The notes beneath the pieces are model-generated. The model had not been told where the DNA came from. It ran no database searches and worked only from the letters and a program-made list of their open reading frames with translations. 36,898 nt of DNA from IMG/VR virus record IMGVR_UViG_3300044640_000922, positions 1 through 36,898 of that record. One strand, given 5' to 3'. The translations under genes and the position numbers were made by a program. This DNA comes from a virus. Each line of letters starts with the position of its first letter. Within the stretch, counting starts at the first letter, position 1. Of the stretch, positions 1 through 6,144 are shown piece by piece.

Positions 1-36
1 GGCGCTCAACCTCGGCCGTGTTGGCGGCGCGCTCGC
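1..36. repeat. Terminal direct repeat, left copy
   Basis: These 36 bases recur at 36863..36898 with a single mismatch (G at position 18 here, T in the right copy). Joining the copies restores one continuous minus-strand reading frame, so they are the overlap of a circular or terminally redundant genome rather than unrelated repeats. An exact assembler overlap would have no mismatch, so this reflects either a read error or a real variant (Thr versus Lys codon in the restored protein). Confidence 0.9.
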
Positions 37-79
37 GTTCAGCGGCGGCGGGGTCGTGGGGCTTGCGGCGTCGGCTCAC
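1..79 (-). CDS. 5' part of a conserved phage protein split by the window ends
   Basis: This is the first 26 codons of the gene whose remainder lies at 36387..36898. The start is a GTG at 79..77 that overlaps the TGA of the upstream gene (76..78), the usual junction in this operon. The N-terminus reads VSRRRKPHDPAAAERERAAN, which is charged and Ala/Arg-rich. With the terminal repeat collapsed the whole protein is 184 residues. Function is not recognised; see the 3' part for the domain description. Confidence 0.8.
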   Translation of the reverse strand, partial: MSRRRKPHDPAAAERERAANTAEVER

Positions 80-582
80 TTCACCACCTCCAGCGCGCTC
101 CGCGCCGCTGTCCGGGCGATCTGCTCCAACCTCGCGGCCTCGGCCTCAAGGCTGTCCGCCTGCTCCCGGCGCCGGAACCAGATGTCGGGCATCTCGCTAG
201 GCTCGCGCGTCTGCGGTCCTGCGGCCTTCCGCTGCTCCATGGCCTCGATCCGCAGGTGACGGGCCTTCTCGCGCAGGGTCAGGCCGTCGAACTCGCCTTG
301 CGTCAGGGGTCTCCAGGGCTCATAGGCCAAGGCGTCTCCCCGGACCTCCGGCTTGACCGCATCCCGCACCAACGGCTCCAGTTGGCCGGGCGTCGGGAAC
401 CTCCGGTCCTGCCCCAGCCGCCAGCGGCGGCAGGCCGTCAGGATGGCCTCAATCGGGTACTCCCGCAGGTCCTCGACCCATCCGGCCACCCACATGGCCC
501 GCTCATCCGGGCTCATCGCCGCCGGGCGGCAATGCACGGCCAAAGCCGCCAGCGCCTCACTGATCTCGTTCGCCTTAGCCAT
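76..582 (-). CDS. Conserved phage protein next to DUF1376 gene (possible replication accessory)
   Basis: A 168-residue protein starting MAKANEISEALAAL. The ATG at 582 was chosen because it overlaps the stop of the DUF1376 gene (575) by 8 bp; the frame is open further upstream but only as antisense-like sequence. Residues 1-75 are helical with a W-x-E-D-L-x-x-Y-P core and end in RRFPTPGQLEPLV, a layout seen in small phage proteins that follow a replication-initiation-type gene. The middle has a KARHLRIEAMEQRK helix and the C-terminus is a Glu/Ala/Arg coiled-coil-like helix. A helicase-loader or primosome-accessory role is suggested only by position. It is followed through a GTGA overlap by the gene split across the ends. 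Confidence 0.72.
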   Translation of the reverse strand: MAKANEISEALAALAVHCRPAAMSPDERAMWVAGWVEDLREYPIEAILTACRRWRLGQDRRFPTPGQLEPLVRDAVKPEVRGDALAYEPWRPLTQGEFDGLTLREKARHLRIEAMEQRKAAGPQTREPSEMPDIWFRRREQADSLEAEAARLEQIARTAARSALEVVK

Positions 583-1492
583 CCCAGGCAATCCCCATCC
601 GTTCGAGCTTTTGCTTGGCCAGGTCGTTCGCCCTGGCGTGTTCCTCGGCGATCCGGTCGCCCAGCGAGACCACCACGCCCCGGCCCGCGATGGCCTCGCC
701 GACCTCCAGCGGTCGGGACCGCGCCGAAACGCTGCGGGCAATCGCGCCGTCGAAGTAAGCCCAGCTCTTGATCGGCTCGGTCGCTGCGGCGGTCAGCACC
801 CGCAGGGCCGGGATGACATCCTCCCGCCAGCTGGCCCCCGCCCGCTTCCATGCCGCCATGCGCGCGGCAGTCGTCACCAGGCCTGGCGTTCGCGCCGGGT
901 CAAGCATGGCGCTGTTGACCTCACGGGCGGCAAGCACCGCGAGGTTCTCGCCGACGGCAGGCCAGTCGGTCGGAGGTTCAAGGGCTTCATTTCGAGGGGA
1001 AACATCTTCGCGCCCCCGCGCGCCTAAACCTTCACCACCTATATCTTTATCTTTCTGGTTCTGGTTCTGGTTCTGGTTCCGGAGCAAATGCTCCGTTTTC
1101 GCTATAGCGAGATTGGGTGTATTTTCGTTGTTTTCGTTGATGTTTTCGCCCGCACTCGCTTTCATGGCCTTTTTTGCCCCGCTCTGGGCCGCACGTTTCC
1201 GTTGCTCAACCCGGTCGGTGTAGCGCTTCAGTTCGACGGCCACCCGCTTGTGGGTCAGGACGCCGCCGCGCCGGGTGAAGAACTCGAGGACGACCGGCTT
1301 GACCTTCGCCCATTCGTCGGCAGACAGCAGCGTTAGGCGGGACAGGCGCTCATCGTCGGCGGGCAGCTTGCCGTTGGCCCGCCACATGGCCATGAGCAGC
1401 AGGAGGTAGGCGCCATGCTCCACCGTGCCGAGGTGGCCGGTGTCGGCGCGGTATTCCGCGACATAGAGGGGCATGAACGGCGGCGCGCTCAT
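575..1492 (-). CDS. DUF1376 domain protein, putative phage replication protein
   Basis: 305 residues. Residues 4-90 match the DUF1376 pattern: FMPLYVAEYRADTGHL, then EHGAYLLLLMAMWRANGKLP, then a winged-helix-like stretch ending VELKRYTDRVEQR. This family is common in phages and prophages at the place where a replication initiator usually sits. A basic, low-complexity linker follows (residues 100-150) with an Asn-Gln repeat encoded by a hexanucleotide tandem repeat (1053..1076). The C-terminal half (about 175-300) is helical and may contact the replication fork or a helicase. ATG at 1492 overlaps the upstream TGA (ATGA). The DNA-binding/replication role is inferred from family and neighbours (DnaA-IV, RusA). 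Confidence 0.8.
   Translation of the reverse strand: MSAPPFMPLYVAEYRADTGHLGTVEHGAYLLLLMAMWRANGKLPADDERLSRLTLLSADEWAKVKPVVLEFFTRRGGVLTHKRVAVELKRYTDRVEQRKRAAQSGAKKAMKASAGENINENNENTPNLAIAKTEHLLRNQNQNQNQKDKDIGGEGLGARGREDVSPRNEALEPPTDWPAVGENLAVLAAREVNSAMLDPARTPGLVTTAARMAAWKRAGASWREDVIPALRVLTAAATEPIKSWAYFDGAIARSVSARSRPLEVGEAIAGRGVVVSLGDRIAEEHARANDLAKQKLERMGIAWDG
1053..1076. repeat. Tandem hexanucleotide repeat (4 x TTCTGG)
   Basis: Four exact copies of ttctgg lie inside the DUF1376 gene and encode the Asn-Gln run in its linker. The unit is a multiple of three, so copy-number change by slippage would lengthen or shorten the linker without shifting frame. Confidence 0.9.
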
Positions 1493-1782
1493 GGGTTGCC
1501 CCCCATGCGCTTCTCATGCGCCCGGACGGCGTGAAGGATCGTGGTGTGATGCCGACCGCCCAGCCATGCGCCGATCTGGGGCAGGGAAAACTTCCGCTTT
1601 CCGCAGGGGTGGCGCATTTCGTACAGGGTTGCGGCCACCATATGGCGCGGGCGGACCAGTCGACGCGAAGGCCCGCCGGTCACGATCTCGGCAGGCTTCA
1701 CGCCATGCGCCTGCGCAGCCTCGCGGATGACGCGGCGGACGACATCCGGGGCCGTCAGGTGAAAGGAGGGCTCGCCGCTCAT
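1489..1782 (-). CDS. DnaA domain IV-like DNA-binding miniprotein
   Basis: 97 residues from ATG at 1782, which overlaps the upstream TGA (ATGA). Residues 10-92 resemble only the C-terminal DNA-binding domain (domain IV) of the initiator DnaA: a first helix VVRRVIREAAQAHGV, a basic turn RRLVRPRHMVAATLYEMR, then SLPQIGAWLGGRHHTTILHA, the DnaA signature helix-turn-helix. There is no AAA+ domain. In E. coli DnaA the signature is GRDHTT; here the Asp (a base-contacting residue) is His78, so the preferred site may differ from the classical DnaA box. It could recruit or block initiation factors at the phage origin, or compete with host DnaA. It sits between the two-HTH protein and the DUF1376 gene. 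Confidence 0.85.
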   Translation of the reverse strand: MSGEPSFHLTAPDVVRRVIREAAQAHGVKPAEIVTGGPSRRLVRPRHMVAATLYEMRHPCGKRKFSLPQIGAWLGGRHHTTILHAVRAHEKRMGGNP

Positions 1783-2279
1783 GCCGCCTCCTTCATCGGA
1801 TAGAAGGCCGGCGCGCACGGAGCGACACCGCGCACACCGACGCGCTTCTCCGACCAGGCCATGAACCCGTTGGGGTTGGCGGCGAGGATGGCCTGCAGAT
1901 GCTTCTCGCAGGCCTCGGCGGTGTTCTCGGCCTTCACGTCACGGGGAATCCGCTCGCGGGTGCTGACCGGCGAGCGACGCCCCGGGTACACGGCCGTACC
2001 CATCAGCGAAGCCCACTTGTTGCTGACGGCGTTCGGAGTGCGGACCAGCTCTCTGGCGATCTCGGCGAAGCTGGCGCCCTCGGCGGCGCGCCGCATCAGG
2101 GTCATTTCGTCTGGCAGGGTCCACGGGCGCAGATGCATATCGATGCGGGCAAGCCGCCTCGCCACCGACTTCTGCGAAACGCCCAGGGTAAAGGCGATCT
2201 GCCAGCGGGGCTTTCCGGCGTCGCGCAGGGCGCGAAGCTCGGCGTCCTGTTCGTCAGTCCACTTCCGTGCTGCGGGCAT
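1779..2279 (-). CDS. Two-HTH (SANT/GcrA-like) DNA-binding protein
   Basis: 166 residues. The N-terminus (about 6-46) reads KWTDEQDAELRALRDAG, then WQIAFTLGVSQKSVARRLARI, a Myb/SANT- or GcrA-type helix-turn-helix. A second, related unit follows (about 52-92): RPWTLPDEMTLMRRAAEG, then SFAEIARELVRTPNAVSNKWASL. GcrA, an alphaproteobacterial regulator, has the same 'WT-D-E...L..L...G.S...IA..L..T.NAV..K..RL' pattern, but this protein carries two units and a different C-terminus. A transcriptional or DNA-organising role is likely; true GcrA function is unproven. The start ATG at 2279 has GAGGA upstream and lies 26 bp inside the end of rusA. Confidence 0.75.
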   Translation of the reverse strand: MPAARKWTDEQDAELRALRDAGKPRWQIAFTLGVSQKSVARRLARIDMHLRPWTLPDEMTLMRRAAEGASFAEIARELVRTPNAVSNKWASLMGTAVYPGRRSPVSTRERIPRDVKAENTAEACEKHLQAILAANPNGFMAWSEKRVGVRGVAPCAPAFYPMKEAA

Positions 2280-2625
2280 TGTAGATCCTCACTCTCAGAT
2301 GGCCGGGTTTGACCGGCGGTTCGACGGCCCACATGGCGACGATGGCTCTCGCCTTGCTGTCGTCCTGGATGACCCCGGCCCGCTTCAACAGGTCGGAGGT
2401 CGGCTTGATCAGGTTGTCCAAGTCGCGGGCCCGCCGGTCGGGCGGCGTGGCGTCGATCCAGAGGCGGTAATCTTGGATCGGGGCCTGCGTCGGCAGTTGC
2501 GCCGCGACGGCGCGGCCGGCGGCGAGGATCCAGTCCCGATACCGCTTGGACAGGATCACCCGGCCGTTCACCGCCCGCAGGGTGCGGTTGACCGAGGGCG
2601 GATAGGGCAGGGTCAGCTCGATCAC
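2254..2625 (-). CDS. rusA: RusA-family Holliday junction resolvase
   Basis: 123 residues, the normal size of RusA. It opens with the family pattern LPYPPSVNRTL (residues 6-16), has RARDLDNLIKPTSDLL (65-80) and ends the core with VIQDDSKA (85-92). D68, D70 and D89 fit the acidic metal-binding catalytic residues and K74 the conserved lysine. RusA dimers cut four-way junctions formed during recombination and replication, resolving concatemers before packaging. It starts at a GTG (2625) overlapping the TGA of the small upstream gene. Its partners in this genome are the annealing protein and NinB on the other strand. Confidence 0.92.
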   Translation of the reverse strand: MIELTLPYPPSVNRTLRAVNGRVILSKRYRDWILAAGRAVAAQLPTQAPIQDYRLWIDATPPDRRARDLDNLIKPTSDLLKRAGVIQDDSKARAIVAMWAVEPPVKPGHLRVRIYNARSTEVD

Positions 2626-2792
2626 CGGACGCCCCGCAGGCAGTCGTGAACGAACGCCTGCCGCTCGGCCTCGATGTGGCGCACGGCCCTATGCTTGGCG
2701 CGGGCCTCCGCGATCCGGCGGTCGAACTCGGCCAGCTTGGCGTCAAAGGCCGAGGGCTGGCGGCGCAGGCGAGACAGGAGGGAACGGATCAT
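2622..2792 (-). CDS. Small charged protein, paralogue of 3682..3861
   Basis: 56 residues between the methyltransferase (ATGA overlap at 2789..2792) and rusA (GTGA overlap). The core FDRRIAEARAKHRAVRHIEA and ERQAFVHDCLRGVR closely matches the small protein on the other side of the methyltransferase (FDRRLYEARRAHKPTRHIEA, ERRAFTHAALKAQ). It is helical, Arg/Glu-rich and has no membrane segment. Tight overlaps on both sides and the paralogue argue that it is a real gene. Function is unknown; a partner or regulator of the methyltransferase is possible. Confidence 0.75.
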   Translation of the reverse strand: MIRSLLSRLRRQPSAFDAKLAEFDRRIAEARAKHRAVRHIEAERQAFVHDCLRGVR

Positions 2793-3685
2793 GCTGCACA
2801 CTCGACGCGGCCAAACAGCGCCCCGTCTTCCGCAATCCTGGCGGCCGCCATCTCGGCATAGGCCGGGTTTAGCTCGCAGAGGATGGCGTCTCGACCGTGG
2901 CGGTCGGCCACCAGTCCGGTCGTGCCTGACCCACCGAAGGGGTCCAGCACAACGCCCCCTCGCGGGCTCCCGGCCAGGATGCAGGGCTCTATGAGGTCGG
3001 GCGGGAATGTGGCGAAGTGGGCGCCTTTAAAGGGCTTGGTCGCCACGGTCCAGACGCTGCGGCGGTTGCGGGTGTCCCGGATCGCTCTAAAGGCTTCCCG
3101 CCCCGGCACCGCATTTGTCTTGCCATTGAACTCGCCGCGGACTTTAGACTGGCGAGGGCCCGCGCTAGACCGCCCCATCTGATGGGCACCGGTCTTGCCG
3201 GTATGGAGCTCCGAACCGCGCGCGCCATAAATGGCGTCTTCCTGCATCGCCTCGTTGTCGAAGTAGTAGCGAGGCCCCTTCGACAGCAGGAAGATATACT
3301 CATGCGCCTTGGTGCAGCGGTCCTTTACGGACTCGGGCATCGGGTTCAGCTTGTGCCAGATGACGTCTTGCCGAAGGGTCCAGCCGTCCGCCTGTAGGGC
3401 AAGGGCGACGCGCCAAGGGATGCCCAACAGGTTCTTGGCCGAGCCGTAGCTATCCCCCAGGTTCAGCCAGAGGGTGCCGTCATCCCGCAGGACGCGGCGG
3501 ACCTCGCGGAACACCGCGACCAGTTTGGCGACGAACTCGTCAGGCGTGGCCTCCAGCCCAATCTGTCCGTCATGCCCGTAATCGCGCAGGCCGAAATAAG
3601 GCGGCGAGGTGACGCAGGTGTTGACGCTTTCACTCGGAAGGGAGCGTAGGGTCTGGAGGCAGTCACCGACACGAAGCGAGATCAC
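2789..3685 (-). CDS. Beta-class site-specific DNA methyltransferase (N6-adenine or N4-cytosine)
   Basis: 298 residues. The catalytic motif comes first, TSPPYFGLRDYG (S27-P-P-Y30), and the AdoMet-binding motif DPFGGSGTTG is near the C-terminus (248-257): the motif order of the beta class that includes CcrM and M.BamHI-like enzymes. GDCLQTLRSLP at 7-17 and QDVIWHKLNPMPES at 106-119 are further family motifs. The target-recognition region is about residues 135-210. SPPY is more usual in N4-cytosine enzymes but occurs in adenine ones, so target base and site cannot be read from sequence. No restriction enzyme is adjacent, so it is an orphan enzyme, probably for protection from host restriction or for regulation. 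GTG start at 3685 overlaps the previous stop. Confidence 0.9.
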   Translation of the reverse strand: MISLRVGDCLQTLRSLPSESVNTCVTSPPYFGLRDYGHDGQIGLEATPDEFVAKLVAVFREVRRVLRDDGTLWLNLGDSYGSAKNLLGIPWRVALALQADGWTLRQDVIWHKLNPMPESVKDRCTKAHEYIFLLSKGPRYYFDNEAMQEDAIYGARGSELHTGKTGAHQMGRSSAGPRQSKVRGEFNGKTNAVPGREAFRAIRDTRNRRSVWTVATKPFKGAHFATFPPDLIEPCILAGSPRGGVVLDPFGGSGTTGLVADRHGRDAILCELNPAYAEMAAARIAEDGALFGRVECAA

Positions 3686-3861
3686 CGGCCCACCTGCGCC
3701 TTTAGCGCGGCATGGGTGAACGCCCGGCGTTCGGCCTCAATGTGGCGCGTCGGCTTGTGCGCGCGGCGGGCCTCGTAAAGCCTCCGGTCAAAGTCGGCCT
3801 GGGCGCGTTCCCATGCCCACTTCGCCTTGATGCGGGCGATGGATTTGTGAAGGATGTGCAT
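3682..3861 (-). CDS. Small charged protein, first gene of the methyltransferase operon
   Basis: 59 residues from an ATG at 3861 preceded by GGAGACACGT (good ribosome site). The C-terminal two thirds (about residues 24-57) is clearly related to the 56-residue protein at 2622..2792: DFDRRLYEARRAHKPTRHIE followed by AERRAFTHAALKAQ. The N-terminus MHILHKSIARIKAKWAWERA is basic. Its stop overlaps the methyltransferase GTG. No family recognised; predicted soluble and helical. Confidence 0.72.
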   Translation of the reverse strand: MHILHKSIARIKAKWAWERAQADFDRRLYEARRAHKPTRHIEAERRAFTHAALKAQVGR

Positions 3862-3871
3862 ACGTGTCTCC

Positions 3872-3901
3872 GGTTAGAATTAAGCGCCGGACTTCCTAAC
3901 C
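3872..3901. promoter_or_regulatory. Inverted repeat upstream of the methyltransferase operon
   Basis: GGTTAG (3872..3877) and CTAACC (3896..3901) form a 6-bp inverted repeat around an 18-nt spacer, 11 bp upstream of the first gene of the minus-strand early operon. On the minus strand a TTAATT sequence lies in the spacer and could be a -10 box, though I find no good -35 at the right distance. It is a candidate operator or leader hairpin. Confidence 0.35.
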
Positions 3902-3952
3902 TTCACGGGCAATGCAGAGCCGCGACCGTGTTAACGCTTGCGCGCAGGATAG

Positions 3953-3967
3953 GCCTCTCTGAGAGGC
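3953..3967. promoter_or_regulatory. 15-bp palindrome between repressor and methyltransferase operon
   Basis: GCCTCTC-T-GAGAGGC is a perfect 7-bp inverted repeat with a one-base centre, in the 138-bp gap between the HTH gene (stop at 4000) and the operon start at 3861. No U-tract follows on either strand, so it looks more like a protein-binding site than a terminator. Confidence 0.45.
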
Positions 3968-3999
3968 GTCCGGCTGTCCACTCGAAAGGATTCGCGGCC

Positions 4000-4188
4000 C
4001 TAGTTCCGCTCGCGCAGGTTTTCCAACCATGCCCGAGGCTTAATTCCGTAAGCATCCTCCAGCCTGACGGCCAGACGGAGCGATGGCGACTTCTTGCCGG
4101 TGAGAATTTCGGAGGCATGGCCCACCGCCATTCCCAGGTCGGCATGAAGGTGTTTGACCCGAAGGTCGGATATGTTGCGTTTCTTCAT
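4000..4188 (-). CDS. Small Cro/CI-type HTH repressor
   Basis: 62 residues. Residues 13-52 fit an XRE/Cro-type helix-turn-helix: LHADLGMAVGHASEILTGKK, then SPSLRLAVRLEDAYGIKP, where the 'S.S.......A..Y.I.P' tail is characteristic of HigA/Cro-like repressors. There is no peptidase or dimerisation domain, so it is Cro-like in size. It lies divergently from the plus-strand operon (first ATG at 4313) and upstream of the minus-strand early operon, the classic place for a genetic switch. GGTGGGG precedes the ATG. It likely binds the ACCATCCCA/TGGGAT sites in the gap beside it. Confidence 0.78.
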   Translation of the reverse strand: MKKRNISDLRVKHLHADLGMAVGHASEILTGKKSPSLRLAVRLEDAYGIKPRAWLENLRERN

Positions 4189-4312
4189 GGCCCCACCATC
4201 CCATGCCGCGATGGGACGCGCAATCTTTTTTTCTCGATGTGCGATTTTTTGTTGACGTCATCCGGGGCGCGTGGGATGGTTCGTTATCGCCACAGCGCGA
4301 CGGAGAACACAG
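4189..4312 (+). promoter_or_regulatory. Divergent control region with promoter and candidate operators
   Basis: On the plus strand TTGACG (4252..4257) is followed after 17 bp by GATGGT (4275..4280), a plausible promoter for the operon starting at 4313. TCCCAT-gccgcg-ATGGGA (4199..4216) is a perfect inverted repeat just upstream of the HTH gene start. ACCATCCCA (4195..4203) is also the exact reverse complement of TGGGATGGT (4272..4280), and that second copy covers the -10 box. Repeated half-sites on both sides of a divergent promoter, one over the -10, are what operators of the adjacent HTH protein would look like. Binding itself is inferred. Confidence 0.6.
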
Positions 4313-4660
4313 ATGACCCCCATCACCTACGACGAAGCGGTCGCCGACTACTACGAGGCCGCCAGCGAGGCCCACGAGTTCACCCGCTACAGCGCGGAGT
4401 ATGACGCCGGTTACGCCCACGAGGCCCTGACCGCCATCCGCGCCTGCATCGTTGAGAACCTCGGTCGGTACATGGAGCGCGCCGACGGCGCCTGCTTCGG
4501 TCGAGACGAGATCAACGAGGCGGTTGAGTACGCCACCGACATGATCGGCGAGAACCTCGACGGCCCGGCTGGCCTGCTGTTCCGCTGCATGAACGCCTAC
4601 ATCCGCGCTGAGACTGAGGCGTTGGCCGCTCGCGCCAAGCGCATGGCGGAGGCCAATTGA
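4313..4660 (+). CDS. Hypothetical protein, first gene of the plus-strand operon
   Basis: 115 residues starting MTPITYDEAVADYYEAASEA; the ATG at 4313 has CGGAG 9 bp upstream and fits the promoter at 4252. The frame is open further 5' but without a ribosome site. It is acidic, all-alpha in appearance, Tyr/Ala/Glu-rich, with ARAKRMAEAN at the end. No family recognised. It ends in a TGATG overlap with the next gene. Being first in the operon nearest the switch, it may act early in infection, but nothing in the sequence shows what it does. Confidence 0.7.
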   Translation: MTPITYDEAVADYYEAASEAHEFTRYSAEYDAGYAHEALTAIRACIVENLGRYMERADGACFGRDEINEAVEYATDMIGENLDGPAGLLFRCMNAYIRAETEALAARAKRMAEAN

Positions 4661-4824
4661 TGGACCTCCGCCTCACCCCTCACCTCAACGGCTACGCCCT
4701 CCGCTTCTGGTCCCCGGAAGCCGACGAGGTCATCGCCACCTTTCCCACCATCGACGAGGCGTGGGCAGCGCTCAAAGCCGCCCGCCGCGCTGCCTTCCAA
4801 CTCAGGAACCTGACCCGTGTTTGA
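4660..4824 (+). CDS. Small hypothetical protein
   Basis: 54 residues, MDLRLTPHLNGYALRFWSPE onwards. Its ATG shares a base with the preceding TGA (TGATG at 4658..4662), and its 3' end overlaps the GTG of the HNH gene by 8 bp. The pattern resembles a small beta-alpha domain (GYALRFWSPEADEVIATFPT, then IDEAWAALKAARRAA). No known family; translational coupling on both sides is the main evidence that it is real. Confidence 0.6.
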   Translation: MDLRLTPHLNGYALRFWSPEADEVIATFPTIDEAWAALKAARRAAFQLRNLTRV

Positions 4825-5332
4825 GACGTTCCTGGCCCGTGTCGAGTTTGAGCCGAACACCGGCTGCTGGCTTTGGACTGGCGCCCCTAGCGCTGGTGGA
4901 TACGGCGTCATCAAGCATGACGGCCGCTATCAAAAGGCTCACCGGGTGTCTTGGGCCCTGCATCACGGCTTCATGCCGGATAGGGATGTCAAAGTCTGTC
5001 ACCGCTGCGACACCCCGGCTTGCGTTAACCCCGCGCACCTTTGGCTGGGCACTCAGCGCGAGAACATCGCGGACATGGTCGCCAAGGGGCGCAACCGGCC
5101 CCCGGCACCGCAGCTGGGCAGCAAGAACCCGCAGGCGGCGCTGACCGAAGATGACGTGTGGGCGATCCGCCACATGCTTCGCAACGGCAGCTTCACCCAG
5201 CCTCAAATCCGCCGCGCCTACGGCGTGAGCCCCATGACGATCAACCGGATCGCGCGCGGCGAAAGCTGGCGCCACGTCCACTTTAACTGGCCATTCGAGG
5301 CCGTTTCATCCCTTCAGGAGAAGGCAGCATGA
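4817..5332 (+). CDS. HNH homing-type endonuclease with C-terminal HTH
   Basis: 171 residues from GTG at 4817. Residues 13-85 match the phage HNH_3 nuclease type: GCWLWTGAPSAGGYG, HRVSW (42-46), VCHRCDTPACVNPAHLWLGT (60-79) and RENIADMVAKGR. H62, N71 and H74 are the likely metal and catalytic residues, with C61/C64/C69 as a possible zinc site. Residues 107-152 (ALTEDDVWAIRHML, then FTQPQIRRAYGVSPMTINRI) form a helix-turn-helix that would bind target DNA, as in free-standing homing nucleases. Such enzymes cut related phage DNA lacking the gene and spread by repair. It could instead have a packaging or recombination role; it is not next to the terminase. Confidence 0.88.
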   Translation: MFETFLARVEFEPNTGCWLWTGAPSAGGYGVIKHDGRYQKAHRVSWALHHGFMPDRDVKVCHRCDTPACVNPAHLWLGTQRENIADMVAKGRNRPPAPQLGSKNPQAALTEDDVWAIRHMLRNGSFTQPQIRRAYGVSPMTINRIARGESWRHVHFNWPFEAVSSLQEKAA

Positions 5333-6144
5333 CCGCCGTTACCACCCTTACCGTCCACCCCGTCACCGACATGGAGCGCATGGCGAAGGCCTTTGCCGGC
5401 TCTAAGCTGTTCGGCGTCCAGAACGTCGAGCAGGCCCTCGCCCTGATGCTGGTCGCCCAAGCCGAAGGCCGGCACCCCGCCAGCGCGGCGCAGGACTACA
5501 ACATCATTCAGGGCCGCCCGGCGAAGAAGGCCGACGCCATGCTGCGGGACTTCCTGTCCGCTGGCGGCAAGGTCGAATGGCACACACTGAACGATGAGAA
5601 GGCTGACGCCACCTTCTCGCATCCTGCGGGCGGATCGGCTCGGATCGACTGGACGCTTAAGCGCGCCCAAGCCGCCGGGATCAGCAACCCGATGTGGAAG
5701 AAGTATCCCCGGCAGATGCTGCGGTCCCGCGCCGTCAGCGAGGGCGTCCGCACCGTCTGCCCCGGCGCCACCTCGGGCATGTATGTCCCCGAGGAGGTTC
5801 AGGACATTGTCCACGTCGAGCCCGCGCCGGTCCGGGTCGAGGCTGTAACGGTCGAGCCCGCGATTGAGGGCGACTTCACCGCCGGGCCGCAGCGCAAGTC
5901 CTCCGCTCAGGCCAAGCGCGACGGCGACCACGAACGCATCATGGCCGAGGTTGACCGGCTGACGAAGGACGGGCTTGCCGACTGGCTGGCCAACTTCGAC
6001 CGCTACACGAGCGACCTGCCCCTGTCATGGCTCGACCCGATCCGCGACCGCCTCCACCTGCGCCGGGATGAACTGTTCGGCAAGGCCCAGCCCGAGGATG
6101 ACATGGACGCCGCCTTCGCGGGTGCTGTCGGGAGGGCCGCGTGA
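5329..6144 (+). CDS. RecT-like single-strand annealing protein (putative)
   Basis: 271 residues; ATG overlaps the upstream TGA. Residues 30-155 carry a pattern typical of a RecT-type phage recombinase group: EQALALMLVAQAEGRHP (34-50), QDYNIIQGRPAKKADAML (55-72), GGKVEWHTL (79-87), FSHPAGG (96-102), then WKKYPRQMLRSRAVSEGVRTV (123-143) and ATSGMYVPEEV. The 'P..ML..RA.S...R...P....G.Y.PEE' signature is shared with RecT/Bet-like annealing proteins, which coat single strands and anneal them during recombination-dependent replication. The C-terminus (200-271) is variable and acidic. NinB follows immediately, supporting a recombination module, but I see no cognate 5'-3' exonuclease. Family assignment from memory of motifs. 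Confidence 0.68.
   Translation: MTAVTTLTVHPVTDMERMAKAFAGSKLFGVQNVEQALALMLVAQAEGRHPASAAQDYNIIQGRPAKKADAMLRDFLSAGGKVEWHTLNDEKADATFSHPAGGSARIDWTLKRAQAAGISNPMWKKYPRQMLRSRAVSEGVRTVCPGATSGMYVPEEVQDIVHVEPAPVRVEAVTVEPAIEGDFTAGPQRKSSAQAKRDGDHERIMAEVDRLTKDGLADWLANFDRYTSDLPLSWLDPIRDRLHLRRDELFGKAQPEDDMDAAFAGAVGRAA

Noticed and set aside
583-741. N-terminal extension of the 168-residue protein
   Set aside because: The extra residues are Arg/Trp/Pro-rich and antisense-like within the DUF1376 coding region; the ATG at 582 gives the usual short overlap.
3903-4145. 80-codon minus-strand frame overlapping the HTH gene
   Set aside because: Different frame from the recognisable HTH protein, Trp/Ser/Arg-rich, no ribosome site.
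4284-4294. DnaA-box-like TTATCGCCACA in the divergent region
   Set aside because: It differs from TTATCCACA by a two-base insertion and is single; not enough for an origin call.
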